From Streptomyces sp. NBC_01276 (GTDB taxonomy: Bacteria; Actinomycetota; Actinomycetes; Streptomycetales; Streptomycetaceae), in the NCBI RefSeq assembly GCF_041435355.1, contig NZ_CP108443.1, forward strand, positions 186,001 to 250,000: a stretch of DNA of 64,000 nt. The letters run 5' to 3'. The notes beneath the pieces are model-generated. The model was not told where the DNA came from. It did not search any database and saw only the letters and a program-made list of their open reading frames with translations. Positions 17,160-26,332 of this stretch are shown here, in pieces (positions within the stretch are counted from its first letter, which is position 1; every line of letters begins with the position of its first letter). The position numbers were made by a program, and so were the translations under genes.

Positions 17160-17204
17160 CCGGATCACCCTTTCCCGGATCACCCTTTCCCGGATCACCC
17201 GTTT
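17160..17204. repeat. Three tandem 15-bp units (CCGGATCACCCTTTC)
   Basis: Units begin at 17160, 17175 and 17190. The third has a G and a shifted T-run (CCGGATCACCCGTTT). They lie in the intergenic space between two minus-strand genes and contain the Sau3A-type core GATC. A minus-strand frame through them would encode GDPGK repeats, but it lacks any gene-like context. Confidence 0.85.
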
Positions 17205-17293
17205 CCGGGAGACCCGGTCGCGGCGAAGGGGTAGCGCACGCCGGTGAGCCGTTCCGAGAGCGTCCGCAGCCGCCGGGCCGGGCGCTCGTCGGG

Positions 17294-18145
17294 TTACTCG
17301 CGGAGCCGGGCGTCCGCCGGGGGATACGCGGCGTCACCGCTGTCCGCGCCCAGGCCCGCGAGCAGGCGCAGCCCGTCCTCGGCGGGGCTGCCGGGGGCCG
17401 CGGACAGGACCAGCAGTTCCACTCCCGACTCGTCCGGCAACGCGAAGTTCTCCTGGTGCAGTTCCAGCAGTCCCACCAGCGGATGCCGGTACGCCTTGCG
17501 TCCGTGCGTGCGGGCGCGCACGTCCGCGCGGGCCCAGAGGCGGCGGAAGCGCTCGCTGCCCATCGCCAGCTCGCCGATGAGCGAGGCCAGTCGGGGGTCC
17601 TCGGGGTACTTCCCGGCGGCCAGGCGCAGGTGCCCGACCACGTCGAGGGTGCATGTCTCCCAGTCCGCGTAGAGGCCTTGCTCGGCCTCCTCCAGGAAGA
17701 TGTGCCGGGCGATGTTCAGGCCCGGCATCGGCCGGCCGAAGAGCAGCCCGGCGAGCCGGTTCCCGGCGAGCGCGTCCAGACGGTGGTCCATGATCAGTGC
17801 GGGTGCGCCGGTGACCAGGCCGAGGACGCGCAGCAGTTCCGGCCGGACCCGCCCGCCCGGCGACTTCGCGCTGCGCCGGCGCTGCCGGGCGAGCCGGTAG
17901 AGGTGCCCGCGTTCGGTCTCGTCGAGGCCGAGGACGCGGGCGAGCGCGTCGAGGACCTGCTCGGAGGGCTGGGTCGCGCGGCCCTGCTCCAGGCGCACGT
18001 AGTAGTCGACGCTGACCCCGGACAGGTGCGCGACCTCTTCGCGGCGCAGCCCTTCGACCCGGCGGCGGCTGTCGGCGGGTATGCCGACGGCCGCCGGATC
18101 GACCCGGGAACGCCTGGTCCGCAGGAAACCCGCAAGATCGTCCAT
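17294..18145 (-). CDS. XRE-family regulator with MmyB-like ligand-binding domain
   Basis: A 283-residue protein. Residues 30-90 hold a helix-turn-helix (RRVEGLRREEVAHLSGVSVDYYVRLEQGR), followed by a linker and the MmyB-type domain. The MmyB part is marked by PALIMDHRLDALAGNRLAGLLF, NIARHIFLEE, YPEDPRLASLIGELAMGSERFRRLWARADV and HPLVGLLELHQENFALPDESG. MmyB-type regulators in Streptomyces usually sit opposite an oxidoreductase gene they control, as here. The domain is PAS-like and may bind fatty or polyketide-type ligands. Confidence 0.9.
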   Translation of the reverse strand: MDDLAGFLRTRRSRVDPAAVGIPADSRRRVEGLRREEVAHLSGVSVDYYVRLEQGRATQPSEQVLDALARVLGLDETERGHLYRLARQRRRSAKSPGGRVRPELLRVLGLVTGAPALIMDHRLDALAGNRLAGLLFGRPMPGLNIARHIFLEEAEQGLYADWETCTLDVVGHLRLAAGKYPEDPRLASLIGELAMGSERFRRLWARADVRARTHGRKAYRHPLVGLLELHQENFALPDESGVELLVLSAAPGSPAEDGLRLLAGLGADSGDAAYPPADARLRE

Positions 18146-18282
18146 GTCCCCAGTATGGCCTCGGAGATGCCCGTGAAGGTGGCCCTGCCAATACCAGGAA
18201 GCCCGGTCCGACGGAAGAGGAGCCCCTGAACGCTGGGCGCCGCGGCGCCCAGGATCGAGGCATCCGATCCGAAGGAGTTCCC

Positions 18283-19062
18283 GTGAAGACGCTGATCGTC
18301 CACGCCCACCCCGAGCCGAAGTCGCTCAACAGCTCGCTCAAGGACCTCGCGGTGTCCACCCTGGAGGCCGCCGGGCACGAGGTGCGGGTGAGCGACCTGT
18401 ACGCGATGGACTGGAAGGCGGTGGTGGACGCCGCGGACTACGGCCCCGCCGCGTCGAGTCCGCTGAGGGTCGCCCTCGACTCGGGCCGGGCCTTCAACGC
18501 CGGGACGCTCACGCCGGACGTCCTCGCCGAGCAGGAGAAGCTGCTGTGGGCCGACACGATCGTCTTCCAGTTCCCGCTGTGGTGGTACGGCATGCCCGCG
18601 ATCCTCAAGGGCTGGGTGGACCGGGTGTTCACCTACCGCTTCGCGTACGGCGTCGGCGAGCACAGCGACACCAAGTACGGCGAGCGCTTCGGCGAAGGCA
18701 CCCTCGCGGGCAGGAGGGCCCTGCTGTCGGTGACCGTCGGCGGCCCGGAGTCGCACTACTCCGCCCGCGGGATCAACGGCCCCATCGACGACCTGCTGTT
18801 CCCGATCCACCACGGCATCCTCTACTACCCCGGCATCGAGGTGCTGCCGCCGTTCGTGCTGTACGGCGTGGACAGGATGACGGACGAGGAGTACGCGCCC
18901 GTCGCCGAGGCCTGGCAGCGGCGCCTGCTCACCCTGGAGTCGACCGAGCCGATCGCGTTCCGGAAGCAGAACTTCGGCGACTACGAGATCCCCTCGCTGC
19001 ACCTGAAGGAGGGTCTGGAGCCCGCCGGCCGCTCGGGATTCGGGCTGCACGTGCGCGGCTGA
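18283..19062 (+). CDS. NAD(P)H-dependent FMN oxidoreductase, quinone reductase (NQO1/MdaB-like)
   Basis: A 259-residue flavodoxin-like-fold protein. TLIVHAHPEPKSLNSSLKDL at the N terminus is the FMN phosphate-binding segment, and FPLWWYGMPAILKGWVDRVF (residues 95-115) is the family hallmark. GRRALLSVTVGGPESHYS and the C-terminal HHGILYYPGIEVLPPFVLYG complete the fold. The enzyme would reduce quinones or similar electrophiles by two electrons in the cytosol. Its gene is divergent from the MmyB-type regulator, its likely controller. Confidence 0.9.
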   Translation: MKTLIVHAHPEPKSLNSSLKDLAVSTLEAAGHEVRVSDLYAMDWKAVVDAADYGPAASSPLRVALDSGRAFNAGTLTPDVLAEQEKLLWADTIVFQFPLWWYGMPAILKGWVDRVFTYRFAYGVGEHSDTKYGERFGEGTLAGRRALLSVTVGGPESHYSARGINGPIDDLLFPIHHGILYYPGIEVLPPFVLYGVDRMTDEEYAPVAEAWQRRLLTLESTEPIAFRKQNFGDYEIPSLHLKEGLEPAGRSGFGLHVRG

Positions 19063-19270
19063 CCGCCGGGCAGCTCTCGTACGCTTCCGGGCGAGACCCG
19101 GGACCGGTCCTGCGCCCACGCCGCATGACCGCCCGCGCACGCCCGCCCGCGCCCGCCCACGCATGACCTCGGACGGTGACACCTTCGGGTGATCGCCGTA
19201 CCGAGGTCTTCCGAACGACCCGTTCCGGACCGAGTCTTGACCCTCCCCCTCACTCACGGAGGCGTATCCG

Positions 19271-21178
19271 ATGACCGGCGAGGACAGTGGAGTACGGGCG
19301 GACGAGGAGATCGCCTTCTCGTGGGACGGCGACACCCGCTGGGAGGCCGCGAAGTACATCACGCTGCGCCACATGGCCCGGCGTCTCCCGCACCTGATGA
19401 AGCGCTCCCTGTCGATCGCGTGGCGCGTCGACCGGGCGTCCGTGGCCGGGCTCCTGTCCTGCCAGGTCGTCTCCGGCATCGCGGCGGCCCTGGGCCTGTT
19501 CGCGACCACCTCGACGATCACCGCGCTCATCTCCTCCGGAAACATCACCGACCGGCTGTGGCAGGCGTGGCCGTCCGTCGCGGTGCTCGCCGCCGCGGCC
19601 GGGATCAGGGCCACCCTCTACATCGTGGTCACGTGGCTGTCCTCCCGCATCTCGCCCCTGCTCCAGCAGGAGTACGAGCTGATGCTGCTCGACGCGGCCA
19701 CCGGCAGCGAACTCGCCGCCTACGACAGCCCCGGCTTCAAGGACCGGTGGGACAACGCCGAACGCGGCGCCGTCGTCTCCAAGGACATCATCGAGGAGGG
19801 CCAGGACCTCCTCGCCGCCCTCGCATCCCTCCTGGCCGGCGCCGTCGTCCTCGGCACCCTCCACCCCCTCCTCCTGCCGTTCCTGGTCCTCGCCAGCCTC
19901 CCCCAGGGCATCGCCCAGGTACACAGCGCCCGCGTCACCTACCTGGCCGCCGTGAAGACGACCGGCCACAGCCGCATGATCGGCGTCCTGCGCTGGCACC
20001 TGGCCGACCGGCACTCCGCCGACCAGGTCCGCGCCGGGACCATGGCGCCCTTCCTCCTCGGCAAGTACCGGCACCTCACCGACCGGGTCACCGCCGTACA
20101 CCGCCAGGCCGTCACCGAAGGCGCCCGCATGGCCTTCCTCGGCGCACTCGGCGGCGGCCTGGCCTCCGCCGTCGTCTGGGGGGTCCTGGTCGCCCTCCTC
20201 GCCACCGGCCACCTCACCGTCGCCGCCGCCGGAACCGCCGTCCTCGCGCTGCGCACCGTCACCGGCTCGGTCCAGGGCGTCGTCCGCAACGCCGCCATGA
20301 TCTTCCGTACGGGCATGTACATGGACGACTGGTCGACGTTCCTGGAGGAGACCGGCGGCTACCGCCTCACCGCCGGGGAGGTCGTCCCCGGCGCCCCGCG
20401 CGAGATCCGCGCCGAGAACCTCGTCTACCGCTACGAGGGCGCCGACAGGAACGCCCTCGACGGCATCGACTTCAGCGTCCGCACCGGCGAGATCGTCGCC
20501 CTGGTCGGCGAGAACGGATCCGGCAAGAGCACCCTCTCCAAGCTCCTCACCCGCCTCCACCTCCCCACCGCCGGCACGGTCACCTGGGACGGGCACCCCA
20601 CGACCGCGCTCGACCCCCACGCGGCCTGGAAGCACGTCTCCCTCGTACCGCAGGACTTCTCGTGCTGGCCGATGACCGCCCGCGACAACATCACCCTCGG
20701 GCAGCCGCGCAGCGACGACGAGAAGGACGTCTGGGAAGCCGCCGCCGCGGCCGGTGCCGACGAGGTCGTGCACGAACTCCGCGCGGGCCTCTCCACCCTC
20801 CTGGCCCGCGAATGGCTCAACGGCGCCGAACTCTCCGGCGGCCAGTGGCAGCGCGTCGCCCTGGCCCGCGCCTTCTACCGGCCCGCCGCCCTCCTGGTCC
20901 TCGACGAACCCACCTCCGCCCTCGACCCCCGCGCCGAACACCGCATCTTCGCCAACCTGCGCCGGGCCGCCCGTGAGCGCGCCGTGGTCCTGGTCACCCA
21001 CCGCCTCGCCAACGTCGCCGTCGCGGACCGCATCGTCGTCCTCGACCACGGCAGGGTCGTCCAGGAAGGCACCTTCGCCGAACTGTCCAGGGCGAACGGA
21101 CTCTTCCGCGAGCTCCTCGAACTGCAGAACGACCGCACCGTCCCCGGCCAGCGCACCCCGAAGGAGACCACCGCGTGA
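19271..21178 (+). CDS. ABC exporter half-transporter (fused permease and ATPase)
   Basis: A 635-residue protein. About six membrane segments occupy residues 50-330, and the nucleotide-binding domain runs from about 380. Walker A is GENGSGKST, the Q-loop sits in VPQDFSCWPM, the signature is LSGGQWQRVALARAFY, Walker B is LLVLDEPTSALD, and the switch His is in LVTHRLANV. It is a type IV exporter of the kind that often carries peptides or small metabolites, working as a homodimer unless a second half is encoded elsewhere. No substrate gene adjoins it. The downstream frame overlaps its stop by 4 bases. Confidence 0.9.
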   Translation: MTGEDSGVRADEEIAFSWDGDTRWEAAKYITLRHMARRLPHLMKRSLSIAWRVDRASVAGLLSCQVVSGIAAALGLFATTSTITALISSGNITDRLWQAWPSVAVLAAAAGIRATLYIVVTWLSSRISPLLQQEYELMLLDAATGSELAAYDSPGFKDRWDNAERGAVVSKDIIEEGQDLLAALASLLAGAVVLGTLHPLLLPFLVLASLPQGIAQVHSARVTYLAAVKTTGHSRMIGVLRWHLADRHSADQVRAGTMAPFLLGKYRHLTDRVTAVHRQAVTEGARMAFLGALGGGLASAVVWGVLVALLATGHLTVAAAGTAVLALRTVTGSVQGVVRNAAMIFRTGMYMDDWSTFLEETGGYRLTAGEVVPGAPREIRAENLVYRYEGADRNALDGIDFSVRTGEIVALVGENGSGKSTLSKLLTRLHLPTAGTVTWDGHPTTALDPHAAWKHVSLVPQDFSCWPMTARDNITLGQPRSDDEKDVWEAAAAAGADEVVHELRAGLSTLLAREWLNGAELSGGQWQRVALARAFYRPAALLVLDEPTSALDPRAEHRIFANLRRAARERAVVLVTHRLANVAVADRIVVLDHGRVVQEGTFAELSRANGLFRELLELQNDRTVPGQRTPKETTA

Positions 21179-21426
21179 ACACGACACCGCCCGGATCGCT
21201 GCCGCCCGCGCAGTACATCGAGACGATCGCCGGGCGGGAACACGGACCGCTGGAGACGCCCTGGGAGTGCGCGGTCCGCGAGTCCGGGACGGAGCCGACG
21301 AGGGAACCGACGGTCGGGTCCCAGATCCCCGGCCCCGCACCCCGAGGCCGGGGTCGTCCGAGCGCCGCCGGCCGGCGGCCGCGGGGGCGGAGGGCCGTCA
21401 AGCGCTCCAGGGGATGTCCGGCCTGA
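21175..21426 (+). pseudogene. Probable NUDIX hydrolase remnant with internal deletion
   Basis: An 83-residue frame starting ATGA on the ABC transporter stop. The first 19 residues (MNTTPPGSLPPAQYIETIA) look like the start of a NUDIX protein. Residues 22-36 (EHGPLETPWECAVRES) resemble the beginning of a NUDIX box region, but the intervening 40-60 residues and the REUXEE core are absent. The rest is Arg/Pro-rich. It is most likely an intact start fused by deletion to a later part of the gene. It overlaps the convergent HEAT gene by 29 bases. Confidence 0.4.
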
Positions 21427-22492
21427 GCATTTCGTGGATGCAGCGGCGCAGGCCGCTGTGGGAGTCGACCGGTGGGAGCCACGGCACCCGCTGGAGCAGA
21501 TCGCTGAGTCGATCGGTACTCGGGTCGGTCAGGAGGGCGTGGAGTTCGTCAGGGGCGGGGTCGTCGTCGGCCAGGCACAGCCAGGCCAGGCCGGCGCCGA
21601 TACGCATCTCGGGCGAGCGGTCGGGATCCGACCACACCTCCCGTGCCCACACCCGAGCGTGTTCATCCCCGTGTTCGCGGGCGAGTTGGGCGATCGCCAG
21701 GATCAGGCTCACCTGGACCACCGGATCGTCTTCCACCGCCAGCCTGCGGCGCAGGGCCGAGGCGATCCGCGGAGTCTCGCCGGTCGCGACCGCCAGGACG
21801 AAGGCGGTCGCGGAGCGGACGTCGGGATCGGGGTCGGGGAGGAGAGGGAACAGGAGGTGCAGGTCAACCGTGACGGCGTGGCGAGCGGCCTGAATCGTCC
21901 AGTCCACCGGGCACATCGTGGTGCCCTCCGTCATCGACGGATCCTCGGCGACGGCGAGAAGGCCTTCGCGTGATCCGTCCCCGTGGTGCTGACATCGCCC
22001 GATCTCGGCCACCAGGCGTAGGGTTGCCGCGCGGAGCCCGGGGGATCCGGCCACCGCGATCCGGAGCAGGAACGGCACCGCCAGTGCTCCCACCGCGATC
22101 GTGCTGCCCTGATGCTGGAGACCGTCCCACAGCCGCAGCAAAGCCTTGTCGGCGGCTTCGGTGTCTTCGGCGTCCCCGGAGGCGAGCGTCGCCAGGAATC
22201 CGGGAATCTCCTCGCCGGAGCCGTAGAAATGAGGGAACCGCTGCCAGGGGATCTCGTCGTACTCGAACCCGTCCTTGACCTCCCGCGGGATCGCGCTCAC
22301 GACCGTGCGCATGTCGACATCCGTGCCCGCCCACGCATCGGGCCACCCGGACCACCGGTCATCGTCCATCGCCTGGTCTTCGGGCATCGCAGCAATCCTC
22401 CACTCGCCGACCACGCGATCCGTGAACTCCTCCGTCAACGGCGGGGCCGACACCACACGTGCGAACCCGGGGAGTCTAACGACCGTGATCAT
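21398..22492 (-). CDS. HEAT-repeat-type protein
   Basis: A 364-residue soluble protein. After an N-terminal part of about 70 residues (IPREVKDGFEYDEIPWQRFPHFYGSG), it consists of repeated antiparallel helices of the HEAT/armadillo kind: PFLLRIAVAGSPGLRAATLRLVAEIG, LLPDPDPDVRSATAFVLAVATG, RLAVEDDPVVQVSLILAIAQLA. It is probably a protein-binding scaffold. A second, unrelated-looking HEAT-type protein is at 49957-50820. ATG 22492 is the longest start, and internal Met codons about 35 residues later cannot be excluded. Confidence 0.65.
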   Translation of the reverse strand: MITVVRLPGFARVVSAPPLTEEFTDRVVGEWRIAAMPEDQAMDDDRWSGWPDAWAGTDVDMRTVVSAIPREVKDGFEYDEIPWQRFPHFYGSGEEIPGFLATLASGDAEDTEAADKALLRLWDGLQHQGSTIAVGALAVPFLLRIAVAGSPGLRAATLRLVAEIGRCQHHGDGSREGLLAVAEDPSMTEGTTMCPVDWTIQAARHAVTVDLHLLFPLLPDPDPDVRSATAFVLAVATGETPRIASALRRRLAVEDDPVVQVSLILAIAQLAREHGDEHARVWAREVWSDPDRSPEMRIGAGLAWLCLADDDPAPDELHALLTDPSTDRLSDLLQRVPWLPPVDSHSGLRRCIHEMLRPDIPWSA

Positions 22493-22723
22493 GAGGGCGG
22501 TCCGCGCGGCCTTCCCGATCGACGCCGCCGCTCGGCTCGCATCGAACCCCCGGTCAAACCGGCATCAAACAGACGAGTCGATGGTCTGCAGGCCTTGAAC
22601 CCCGTGCCGTGTATGAACATTTCATGAACGGCCCAACCCCGAAGGTGGATTGATCATCTTCTCGGTCGAATCCGTCACCGCCCCCGAGGTGGCGGTTCGC
22701 GATCGAGGAGGTCCGCATCCCCC

Positions 22724-24748
22724 ATGAGGCTGCCCCGCAAACACCGCGCGGACCGAGGTGCCAGGGACGAAACCGGAGGACCGGAGCGGACGGAAGGTCC
22801 GAAACGCACACGGCGCGCCGCGGGCCGAGCGAAGAGCCGCAGGAGAGCGGCCCGCAAGGCGCGTCGCCGCCTCATCGACCTCCCCAGGCGCGGCCGGCGC
22901 GGATGGCGGCGCTGGACACCGTCCTGGAAACTGACCTCCGGCTTGTTCCTGCTCTTCTCCGGCGCCCTCGCCGCCCTCTTCACCGCCGTCTACCTGCAGG
23001 TCGAGATCCCGGACCCGCACGACTCCGCGCGCCGGCAGGCCACCCTCTACTACTGGGCGGACGGCAGCCGGATGGTGAGCGTCGGCGATGTGAACCGGCA
23101 GGACGTGAAGCTCGACCAGGTGCCCGAGTTCGTCCAGCACGCCGTCATCGCGGCGGAGAACGCCGACTTCTACACCGACTCGGGGGTGTCGGTGACCGGC
23201 ATCGGCCGGGCCGCCGTCAACATCGTCAAGGGCGAGGAGACCCAGGGCGGCTCGACGCTCACCCAGCAGTACGTGAAGAACACCTATCTGAGCCAGGACC
23301 AGACCGTCGCGCGGAAGGTCAAGGAACTCTTCCTGGCCCTGAAGATCAGCAACCAGCGGCCCAAGTCGGAGATCCTCGAGGGGTACCTCAACACCTCCTG
23401 GTTCGGCCGGGACGCCTACGGCATCCAGGCGGCCTCGTACGCGTACTACGGCATCCCCGCCCGTGAGCTGAACCCCAGCCAGGGCGCCCTGCTGGCCGCT
23501 GTCCTCAAGGGCGCGGAGAGCTTCGACCCGTCCCTCAGCGCCGAGAACCGCCGGCGAGCCGAGGACCGCTGGAGCTGGATCCTGGACCGTCAGGTCGCAA
23601 CGGGTTCGATGAGTGCCCAGGAACGCGCGAAGTACACGGTCTTTCCCGAGCCGAAGTCCCCCGTCAAGCCGACCAGCCAGGCCGGGCAGATCGGCTACCT
23701 CGTCGACATCGCCAACAAGTACCTCAAGAGCCGCAGCGGGATCACGGACAAGGACCTGGCCTCCGGCGGCTACAGCGTCCACACCACCTTCGAGAAGGAC
23801 AAGGTGCTCGCGCTGACCAAGGCCGTCGAGCAGGTGTGCGCGCAACGACTGGACCCGAAGCAGCGCGCGGAGGACCAGTACGTGCAGGTCGGCGCCGCCT
23901 CGATACGGCCCAGGGACGGAGCGATCGTCGCGGTCTACGGCGGCTCCGACGCGATCGAGCACTTCACCAACAACGCGGACACCTCGGGCGTGCCCGCGGC
24001 CTCGGCGTTCAAACCCTTCGTGTACGCCGCCGCCATGGAGAAGGAGCACGAAGGCGGGCAACGGCCCGCGGAGGGCGCCGACCAGGACCCCCCGAAGCCC
24101 AGGCCGACAGACGCGCCGACGGCACCCACGAACCTCCACGCGGCCCTGGTGAACTCCGACCACACGCCGTTCGTGGAGAGCGGCAAGAAGATCGGGCTGA
24201 AGAACGTCAAGGATCTCGCGGTCGGGGCGGGACTGCGTGAGGAGAGCATGGCCAAGCTGGAGCCGACCTTCTCGATCGGAACCTCCACCCCCAGCGCCGT
24301 CCGGCTCGCCAGCGCCTATACGACCTTCGTCAACCAGGGCCGGGCCACCGAACCCTACTCGGTGGTCAGGGCCGAACGCAGCGGCGTCGCGGTGGACGGC
24401 CTGGGCCACCCCAAACCGCGGCGGGCCATGAGCTCCGAGACGGCCTCGACCGTGGGCGCGGCGCTCCGCCAGGTGAGCTCGAACGCCGTCGGACCGCCGA
24501 AGGGCTGGGGGACCAGCCCGCCGTCCTGGGCGGGCAAGACCGGTCCGAACGACCGTATGAACTCTGCCTGGTACATCGGCGCCACGCCGGAACTGAGCAC
24601 GTCGGTCGCGATGTTCCGTACGAAGCCCGACGTACCGCGACTGCTGCCCATGCAGGGTGTGGGCGGCCCCGATTCCGAGCGGGGCAGCGCCTTCCCGCCG
24701 CTGATCTGGAAGGCTTACAACGAGGCGGCGACGCCCCCCACGCCGTAG
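22724..24748 (+). CDS. Class A penicillin-binding protein (glycosyltransferase/transpeptidase)
   Basis: A 674-residue cell-wall enzyme. A very basic cytoplasmic tail (residues 1-66) precedes one membrane anchor (about 70-92). The GT51 domain follows with the catalytic Glu at residue 145 (IAAENADFY) and QGGSTLTQQYVKN. The transpeptidase domain has SAFK (Ser427/Lys430) and KTG (605-607). The expected SxN motif reads SDH (478-480, NSDHTPFVE), an Asn-to-His change that may weaken transpeptidation or alter beta-lactam response. GAGGAGG precedes the start by about 12 bases. A strong hairpin follows the stop. Confidence 0.9.
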   Translation: MRLPRKHRADRGARDETGGPERTEGPKRTRRAAGRAKSRRRAARKARRRLIDLPRRGRRGWRRWTPSWKLTSGLFLLFSGALAALFTAVYLQVEIPDPHDSARRQATLYYWADGSRMVSVGDVNRQDVKLDQVPEFVQHAVIAAENADFYTDSGVSVTGIGRAAVNIVKGEETQGGSTLTQQYVKNTYLSQDQTVARKVKELFLALKISNQRPKSEILEGYLNTSWFGRDAYGIQAASYAYYGIPARELNPSQGALLAAVLKGAESFDPSLSAENRRRAEDRWSWILDRQVATGSMSAQERAKYTVFPEPKSPVKPTSQAGQIGYLVDIANKYLKSRSGITDKDLASGGYSVHTTFEKDKVLALTKAVEQVCAQRLDPKQRAEDQYVQVGAASIRPRDGAIVAVYGGSDAIEHFTNNADTSGVPAASAFKPFVYAAAMEKEHEGGQRPAEGADQDPPKPRPTDAPTAPTNLHAALVNSDHTPFVESGKKIGLKNVKDLAVGAGLREESMAKLEPTFSIGTSTPSAVRLASAYTTFVNQGRATEPYSVVRAERSGVAVDGLGHPKPRRAMSSETASTVGAALRQVSSNAVGPPKGWGTSPPSWAGKTGPNDRMNSAWYIGATPELSTSVAMFRTKPDVPRLLPMQGVGGPDSERGSAFPPLIWKAYNEAATPPTP

Positions 24749-24754
24749 CACCCG

Positions 24755-24779
24755 GCGGGCGGTCCACAGGACCGCCCGC
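24755..24779 (+). terminator. Strong hairpin terminator after the PBP gene
   Basis: Perfect 11-base arms GCGGGCGGTCC (24755-24765) and GGACCGCCCGC (24769-24779) with an ACA loop, six bases after the TAG stop. There is no T-run, as usual in Streptomyces. It may also terminate the convergent gene that ends at 24851. Confidence 0.8.
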
Positions 24780-24850
24780 GACGGCCTCGCGGCACGGGGC
24801 CCCCAGCGACGAAGCGCGGCGGGGAATGACAACGGCCGTTTGGCACGGTG

Positions 24851-25609
24851 TCAGGCGAAGTCCGCCCGCAGGGAGGAGAGGACCCTGCTCAGCGGGTCGC
24901 CCTGATGCCGGGGCCGGCTGTCGGAGAAAGCCGCCCGGGCCCGGTCGAGGTCGTCGTGCCGGAAGGGGCGGGGCACCTGGGGGGCCAGGCTGATGACCAG
25001 AGGACGGGCCCCCGCCTGGTCGTACGCGGCGAGCTTGTGGTGTCCGTCGAGGAGGTAGCCCACCCGGCTTTCGGCCGTCGGGAAGAGCGCGACCAGTGCC
25101 GGCAGGCCGCCCCCGGCGCGGATGCGATCGCGGTAGCGGCGCACCGCCCGGTGGTCGCGGGGCGGCCACGCGTCGGTGGTCACCAGCGCGAGCTCCTCGT
25201 CGGCGTACCAGCTCTCGACCCGGAGGGCGCGCGGGTGGACCACCCGCAGGTCGTGCGGAGCGAGCGCGGCCGACATCACGTACCGCCCGGGGGACAGCAG
25301 TGACAGCAGCGGGCGCAGGGCTTCCGGATCCGGTGGCTCGGCTCGGCCGGTGCGCGGGTCGGGGACGAGGCCGGGGACGCTGAGCCACTCGGTGAGGTAC
25401 TTGACCTCGGAGAGCCCGGGGCCGCCCGTACCGGCGCGGGCCGCCAGCCAGCCCACGCTGCCGCAGCCGTCGCCGGCTTCCAGGAACCCCGGATCACCCG
25501 CGAGCAGGAGCAGGCTGCCACCGTTGTCGCCGGTCACCTCGATGACCCCGTGTCCGTCGGCCACGTCGAAGGACACGGAGGAGGAAAGCGGACGCGGCTG
25601 TCTGATCAT
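24851..25609 (-). CDS. Hypothetical protein with a ParB/Srx-like segment
   Basis: A 252-residue soluble protein. The N-terminal half is beta-rich (VIEVTGDNGGSLLLLAGDPGF) with a WLSVPGLVPDPRTG segment. The C-terminal half contains RVGYLLDGHHKLAAYDQAG, which resembles the DGHHRLxA motif of ParB/sulfiredoxin-fold proteins that bind or cleave nucleotides. No HTH or membrane segment is evident. It is a stand-alone gene. The ParB-like reading is suggestive only. Confidence 0.5.
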   Translation of the reverse strand: MIRQPRPLSSSVSFDVADGHGVIEVTGDNGGSLLLLAGDPGFLEAGDGCGSVGWLAARAGTGGPGLSEVKYLTEWLSVPGLVPDPRTGRAEPPDPEALRPLLSLLSPGRYVMSAALAPHDLRVVHPRALRVESWYADEELALVTTDAWPPRDHRAVRRYRDRIRAGGGLPALVALFPTAESRVGYLLDGHHKLAAYDQAGARPLVISLAPQVPRPFRHDDLDRARAAFSDSRPRHQGDPLSRVLSSLRADFA

Positions 25610-25687
25610 CAGGCGATCCTAGGGGCGGCCTGGTCCACACAGAGCGCGAAGGGGGCTTGGTGGCCCGGCCGTCCCCGGGCCGGTCGG

Positions 25688-26284
25688 TCAGTGCTGCCGC
25701 CGCTGCTCCAGCCAGGCGGCGACTTCACGTCGGAACTCGGGGTCCCTGTAGACGTCCTCCGCGGCGAGCCATTCCAAGCCGCGCAGGACCCCCGGGGAAC
25801 CAGCGGGGTCGCGTACCGCGTACACGCCGACCCCCGATTCATACGTGTCCGCCATGAGCCAGACGCCGTTGTCCAGGGCCAGCATGGCGAAGCCGGGACG
25901 GCCGGCGCCAATGCCGAGGAACGAAGCCGCCCCGGCCCCCATGACGTCCCACCGGTCCAGCAGACGGACCCGGTGCCAGACGGGCATCCTGTGCCGCAGC
26001 GTGCGGTCTTCCGCGGCCGTCCAGGTGCCCCGTGGCAACATGATCAGGAATTCGCGGTTCTCGTCGAGCAGACCGGCGGACACGGCGAGCTCGTACCAGC
26101 CGTCGTTCAGCCGCTGCACCAGGCGAGGGTCCTCGTACTCGACGAAGAAGCCGCCGACGTGCCTCTCCCGTTCGTACCCGAGGACATGCGGTATCGCCGA
26201 GGCCGGAACCGCGTCGGGTATCACCTCCAGACCCGCCCCCAGCAGCGGTCTGAGCACCTTGCGGTACCTCTCCTGCCTGCCCAA
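25688..26284 (-). CDS. Conserved hypothetical protein
   Basis: A 198-residue protein without recognised motifs. It begins MGRQERYRKVLRPLLGAGLEVIP and has features such as VLGYERERHVGGFFVEYED, GRPGFAMLALDNGVWLMAD and a C-terminal helix (EFRREVAAWLEQRR). The mixed alpha/beta composition with no signal peptide suggests a cytosolic protein. It lies downstream of the arsenic genes on the same strand, 48 bases after the truncated acetyltransferase, but I see no functional link. Confidence 0.5.
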   Translation of the reverse strand: MGRQERYRKVLRPLLGAGLEVIPDAVPASAIPHVLGYERERHVGGFFVEYEDPRLVQRLNDGWYELAVSAGLLDENREFLIMLPRGTWTAAEDRTLRHRMPVWHRVRLLDRWDVMGAGAASFLGIGAGRPGFAMLALDNGVWLMADTYESGVGVYAVRDPAGSPGVLRGLEWLAAEDVYRDPEFRREVAAWLEQRRQH

Positions 26285-26332
26285 CCCGTTCCCCCCTCAC
26301 GCCAGGACATGTTCGGCTCGATCGTGCCCAGC

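Noticed and set aside
17086..17337. Minus-strand frame with GDPGK repeats
   Set aside because: It exists only because the 15-bp repeat keeps a frame open, and it has no start signal or family character.
16475..18229. Long plus-strand frame crossing two minus-strand genes
   Set aside because: Overlaps an XRE/MmyB regulator with clear domains and lacks any ribosome-binding site.
19250..21340. Minus-strand open frame of nearly 700 codons over the ABC transporter
   Set aside because: The plus strand encodes complete Walker and signature motifs. The minus frame has no domain and a Gly/Asp-rich composition.
22622..24832. Long minus-strand frame opposite the class A PBP gene
   Set aside because: No motif, and it is fully explained by codon bias of the PBP gene.
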